A stretch of DNA of 64,000 nucleotides from Chengkuizengella sp. SCS-71B (GTDB lineage Bacteria; Bacillota; Bacilli; Paenibacillales; KCTC-33759), in assembly GCF_040100845.1 (NCBI RefSeq), contig NZ_JAZHSH010000001.1, positions 744,001 to 808,000 of the forward strand. Reading direction: 5' to 3'. Positions 60,645 through 64,000 of the stretch are shown here, piece after piece. The position numbers were made by a program, and so were the translations under genes. The notes below the pieces were generated by a model. It saw nothing but the letters and a program-made list of their open reading frames with translations. It was not told where the DNA came from and ran no database searches. Numbering within the stretch: the stretch's first letter is position 1; every line of letters starts with the position of its first letter.

Positions 60645-62195
60645 ATGAGGAGAAGAAAAGCCTTTATTCTGCCGTTTATTTTCACACTATTCATAATTGG
60701 ATTATTATTATATTTAGATCTTCAAGATGAAACGTCTCTCCCTAGCGAAGAATGGAGCCGTTCGATGGCACTGCAAACACAAGAGGACTATATTAGTAAA
60801 CCGTTTATACTCGAAGATGGAGATTTATATCATATTTATTCTCCTACAAAAAAAAGCGTGTCTCATCTAGTCGTAGATGAAAGTCTTGAGGTGCAGTCAC
60901 ATGTAAAGTTGCCTGTTATTGTTCCATCAAACTCTAATATGTGGGCAGTTGGAAATGAACTCATCTTTATCAAAAATAATACAATTCAAAAATATGACAG
61001 AGACTCAATTACCGAGTTAGGGCATGATGTTGAAGGGCTTGTCGCAAATCAAGATCAAGTTGTTTTTTGGAAAGAGCAAGAGTTACATGTACTAAACCCT
61101 ACTACATTAGAGAACAAACAGATTTTCGAAACAACGCATCCTATTTATGATGTACTTATTGATGAAAGAACAAATTCTATACTAATACTTACGAGAGAAG
61201 ATAACATTCATTTAGGTGTTACTTTTTTACTAAATAAAAACGATATGTTTGAAGTGAACAATTTATCTCCTATTACGATTAGTGACCGTGATGATATTAC
61301 TAGTACATCGTTTGCAATACATAACAAAGAGATTGATATTCTAATTGGTACTACAGCTATTGAAGCAGGTGCGAGAACCTATCATACTTATCATACAGTT
61401 GCAAATGTAGATAACGCTTCAATAGAAACAAATACAACGAAACTAACTATTTATGAAGAAGGATCTAATAGAAAGATTGATGATGCCCAAAACCTAGTTA
61501 TTACTAATAAAGAGGGCGTTCGGACAATTATTTTTTCTGCTAAAGGGAAATCTGGTAAACAACGTGAGAATGCTAACATTTATGAGGCATATAATGAGGA
61601 TAATCAATGGTTAGCTAAAACAAGAAGTACATCTCGATATTTGTCTAAAAAAGCACAATGGTTAAATGGTGAATCTCTAATATGGATTGAGTTTACAGGT
61701 GGAGAATATGCGCTTTATGGAGCATCTATGAATGAAGAGGCTATTAACAATAGTATGGAAACGACAAAGGAAGATTGGCTTTTTGCAGCATCAACAACAA
61801 TAACAGGGTTATTTACTAGTGGTTTTACAATATTTATCATTGGAATATGGATTGTACCACCCCTGGGATACCTATTTGTGGTATATATTATAAATAAAAG
61901 GATTTTTGATCAGGATGAAGTGAAATGGTTGAAAGTTACTACCATATTAACGTATTTAGTTGGACAAATAATTCTAAATCAATTTGTTTTGAATGATTTG
62001 ATGAATTTACAAACACCTCTAGGTTTGTCCTTTTTTGGTAGTGGTATAGTGACGACTTTAGTCATTTTTACTCTTACATTTTTGGTGTACAGATTAGCAA
62101 GAAATAAAGAGTGGGGATTGTTTGGCAATATATCTTATTTTATAGGAATTAATCTATTACTCTCTTCATTGATCTATGAGTCTACTTTTATATAG
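60645..62195 (+). CDS. large membrane protein with extracellular sensor-like domain
   Basis: 516 aa. An N-terminal helix (AFILPFIFTLFIIGLLLYLD) is followed by about 350 extracellular residues with repeated beta strands like a propeller (MWAVGNELIFIKNNTIQKYD, QDQVVFWKEQELHVLNPTTL). Four or five C-terminal membrane helices follow from about 380 (TITGLFTSGFTIFIIGIWIV). No enzyme motif seen and family not recognised. AGAGGATGTGAT precedes the ATG; a 38-codon frame from ATG 60605 with RBS GGGGAG overlaps its start and may only couple translation. Confidence 0.65.
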   Translation: MRRRKAFILPFIFTLFIIGLLLYLDLQDETSLPSEEWSRSMALQTQEDYISKPFILEDGDLYHIYSPTKKSVSHLVVDESLEVQSHVKLPVIVPSNSNMWAVGNELIFIKNNTIQKYDRDSITELGHDVEGLVANQDQVVFWKEQELHVLNPTTLENKQIFETTHPIYDVLIDERTNSILILTREDNIHLGVTFLLNKNDMFEVNNLSPITISDRDDITSTSFAIHNKEIDILIGTTAIEAGARTYHTYHTVANVDNASIETNTTKLTIYEEGSNRKIDDAQNLVITNKEGVRTIIFSAKGKSGKQRENANIYEAYNEDNQWLAKTRSTSRYLSKKAQWLNGESLIWIEFTGGEYALYGASMNEEAINNSMETTKEDWLFAASTTITGLFTSGFTIFIIGIWIVPPLGYLFVVYIINKRIFDQDEVKWLKVTTILTYLVGQIILNQFVLNDLMNLQTPLGLSFFGSGIVTTLVIFTLTFLVYRLARNKEWGLFGNISYFIGINLLLSSLIYESTFI

Positions 62196-62310
62196 GTTGT
62201 CAGTAGTGTAGCTTTTTAATTAGTTAAAAGTCGAACCATGAAAAAAATGAAAATAAAGTAAATCCACTTATCACTTCTATTAATAGAAATTAGAGAGGGA
62301 GAAAAATCTA

Positions 62311-62757
62311 ATGATAACCAATGAACATAATGCACAAAATGTTTTTTCACCACCAAAACATATTATTTCAGCAGCGACTATTGTACTTAATGATAAAAGT
62401 GAGATTTTATTAGTTAAAGCCCCATGTAGGGGATGGGAAATGCCTGGGGGGCAAGTTGAAGAAGGAGAGTCATTGAAAGAAGCTGCAATAAGGGAAACTA
62501 AAGAAGAATCAGGAATAGATATTGATGTATTAAAATTTTGTGGGGTATTTCAGAATGTAAGCAGTTCAATATGCAATACATTGTTTTTAGCTAAACCAAT
62601 TGGGGGAGAACTGACAACTTCTTCTGAAAGCTTGGAAGTAGGTTTTTTTCCTCTTGAGGAAGCTTTAGAGATGGTAACTTGGCAAAACTTTAGAGAAAGA
62701 ATAGAATATTGTTTGAATGAAAATATGCAACCATTTTTAATAGAATTTTCAACTTGA
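62311..62757 (+). CDS. NUDIX hydrolase
   Basis: 148 aa. The complete Nudix box GGQVEEGESLKEAAIRETKE with ESGID lies near residues 49-73 (G-x5-E-x7-REx-EExG). It hydrolyses a nucleoside diphosphate linked to another group, with Mg bound by the box glutamates. The substrate cannot be told from sequence. RBS GAGAGGGAG. Confidence 0.93.
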   Translation: MITNEHNAQNVFSPPKHIISAATIVLNDKSEILLVKAPCRGWEMPGGQVEEGESLKEAAIRETKEESGIDIDVLKFCGVFQNVSSSICNTLFLAKPIGGELTTSSESLEVGFFPLEEALEMVTWQNFRERIEYCLNENMQPFLIEFST

Positions 62758-62950
62758 TTTTTGTGTTTTTCTGGTACACTTCTTAAAGAGGTGTGTCTTT
62801 CATTTAAGTGTCCTATAAGCGCATTTCTTGACAAAGAAGGCGTCTTTTTTTATGATTTGGACCATATTATTGAAGAACTTCTTGTACAACATTTACGAAT
62901 TTGAAATAATTATAGCATTAATATGTAACTATGTTAGGAGACAAAAATTA

Positions 62951-63508
62951 GTGAGTGTAAAGATTCCTACATTAATTGGAGAATTAGTAAAACTAAGACC
63001 ACTTAACTATAACACTGATCATATAGCTTGGTTCGATGTTGAACAAGACGAAATTATGCAAGAATGGGTAGGTAATTCAGTTCCAACATCGTATGATGAG
63101 GTGAAACAATATTTGTATGAGCTATACCCTAAACATTTTATGATTTGGATGATTGAAGAAAAAAAGAGTAATAAGGTAATTGGAATGATGCGAATTAGCC
63201 ATCCTCAATATCATGAAGAAAAGTTAGTTGCAGGTGACTCACAAAGGCTACATTCCTACTATTGGCGGAAGGGATTTATGAAAGAATCTCGCGAGTTAAT
63301 TTATGATTATGTGTTTAATGAATTAAAAGTAGATGTTTTATATGCAGATGTTTGGGAAGGGAATATTAATTCTAGTAAATCTTTAGAGTCTGTTGGATAT
63401 CAATTAATAGACATAAAAAAAGAGTATTTTAAAAAGTATGATCGAATGCAAAACAAATTATACTACCAACTACAATTAGGTACTTTAATAATAAGAAATA
63501 AACAATAG
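62951..63508 (+). CDS. GNAT family N-acetyltransferase
   Basis: About 185 aa. GTG 62951 follows AGGAGA (62936-62941); the frame open upstream to 62828 lacks an RBS. The GNAT fold is shown by LVKLRPLNYNTDHIAWFDVE, WMIEEKKSNKVIGMMRISHP, the YYWRKGFMKESRELIYDYVF helix after the acetyl-CoA loop, and ELKVDVLYADVWEGNINSSK with SLESVGYQL. The acetyl-CoA loop is unusual (Q/R-x-x-G replaced by WRKGFM). Most like RimJ/RimL-type transferases; acceptor unknown. Confidence 0.85.
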   Translation: MSVKIPTLIGELVKLRPLNYNTDHIAWFDVEQDEIMQEWVGNSVPTSYDEVKQYLYELYPKHFMIWMIEEKKSNKVIGMMRISHPQYHEEKLVAGDSQRLHSYYWRKGFMKESRELIYDYVFNELKVDVLYADVWEGNINSSKSLESVGYQLIDIKKEYFKKYDRMQNKLYYQLQLGTLIIRNKQ

Positions 63509-63532
63509 AAATGGCTCTTCATGGAGGATACT

Positions 63533-63634
63533 ATGAAAACTTTTATTTACATGGTGAGACATGGCGAATCACCGAAGACAGAAGAAAATGAAAGAACAAG
63601 AGGGTTAACTGATATAGGGAAAAGTAGAGATTAA
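63533..63634 (+). pseudogene. histidine phosphatase (phosphoglycerate mutase-like), truncated
   Basis: RBS GGAGGA and ATG 63533 start KTFIYMVRHGESPKTEENER, with the catalytic RHG motif, then TRGLTDIGKSRD and a TAA. A normal member has 180-200 residues; the rest is absent in all frames nearby. So the gene is a 5' remnant joined to the following kinase gene. Confidence 0.78.
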
Positions 63635-63692
63635 AAGATTGTGGAATATCCGGTAATGGAGTATTCAGGAAATGCTTGAGAGGGGAATGTTT

Positions 63693-64000
63693 GTGAAAGT
63701 TCAAATAATTGGTGGTTCGGGAACTGGCAAAAGCACATTAGCAAAATACATCAGTGAAAAGGAAAATATCAAGTGGATCACTATTTTTGGAAAGATAGTT
63801 CTTTTTCGGAAAATAATCCAATTGAAAAACGAATTGAAATGTACCAAAAAGATATTAGTTCTAACGATTGTTATATAGCATCTGGTTCCATTTTTATGTG
63901 GTATCCTGAAGGTTTTTGTAACCGTGACCTTTTAGTTTTTCTTTCACTTGATGAAGAAGTCCGTATGAAACGTCTAATTAAAAGGGAAATCGAACGAAAA
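63693..64000 (+). pseudogene. P-loop kinase (adenylate kinase/FlaR-like), frameshifted, 3' partial
   Basis: AGGGGA and GTG 63693 start KVQIIGGSGTGKSTLAKYIS with Walker A. After NIKW the frame is wrong. From about 63776 the +2 frame continues the family pattern (DHYFWKDSSFSENNPIEKRI, YIASGSIFMWYPEGFCNRDL, LVFLSLDEEVRMKRLIKREI) to the window end. A single indel lies between about 63750 and 63776. Confidence 0.75.

Noticed and set aside
60605-60721. 38-codon frame with a good RBS overlapping the start of the membrane protein gene
   Set aside because: It runs out of frame through the signal segment of the 60645 gene and encodes no recognisable product. At most it is a coupling ORF.
1-64000. tRNA, rRNA, complete prophage, att sites or replication origin
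   Set aside because: None could be supported by reading. The lysis cassette and excisionase-like remnant are isolated and no flanking direct repeats were found.

Overview
The window is low-GC, strongly AT-rich DNA with dense Shine-Dalgarno sites (AGGAGG type), many TTG/GTG starts, U-tract terminators, SLH-domain surface protein, LysM, stalk-type 'copper amine oxidase N' domains, PadR/TetR/MalT-type regulators and tiny holin-like type I toxins. This fits a spore-forming Bacillota, most likely a Paenibacillaceae relative. No rRNA, tRNA or CRISPR array was seen, so this placement rests on gene content only.

Region 1 (1-19.4 kb): a partial HTH gene, a NusG-like protein that keeps only the NGN domain, and then one co-directional Tad/Flp-type pilus locus (two CpaE/TadZ-like ATPases, CpaB, TadB, TadC, Flp pilin, TadA, several TadE/TadG-like pseudopilins, the TadV prepilin peptidase). 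It also carries Gram-positive envelope parts: an SLH protein, two large exported proteins and an ALK-type glycine-rich protein with a tandem duplication. At least four intrinsic terminators lie inside the locus and one lies just before it. This makes processive antitermination by the NusG paralog a plausible control. A type I toxin/antisense module sits inside the locus. A LuxR-type HTH protein and a small Sm-like protein close it.

Region 2 (19.4-28.7 kb): PadR plus HAAS-domain membrane protein, an MFS transporter behind an attenuator-like leader, then a phage-type lysis cassette (XhlA-like, holin, amidase) divergent from a split sigma factor pair resembling SigO/RsoA. Next comes an unassigned signal-less protein preceded by a structured RNA element. 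A TetR-controlled quinone-oxidoreductase-like operon with two near-perfect operators and a secreted Vps62-type protein follow.

Region 3 (28.7-43.3 kb): a single-module NRPS (half condensation domain, A, T, thioester reductase), a frameshifted nucleotidyltransferase, a duplicated parallel beta-helix protein, and three tandem 2.1-kb genes made of YadA-head-like SHAEG repeats with a C-terminal peptidase G2 intramolecular chaperone, as in phage tail appendages.

Region 4 (43.3-64 kb): MalT-type regulator with two dehydrogenases, LysM protein, S53 sedolisin, a second copy of the type I toxin, a broken stalk-domain protein, a UvrA-like ATPase coupled to a beta-lactamase-fold protein, then a degraded island (excisionase-like gene with an internal stop, polymorphic-toxin tail plus likely immunity gene, NADAR protein, IS110 remnant with a structured non-coding end). 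Two more copies of the structured RNA element flank a 95-aa gene. A membrane protein, NUDIX, GNAT and two broken genes end the window.

The least expected observation is a 66-68 nt RNA-like element in three copies (24299-24364 on +, 59890-59955 and 60360-60427 on -). All three keep an outer stem and two interleaved (pseudoknot) helices while the paired bases change.
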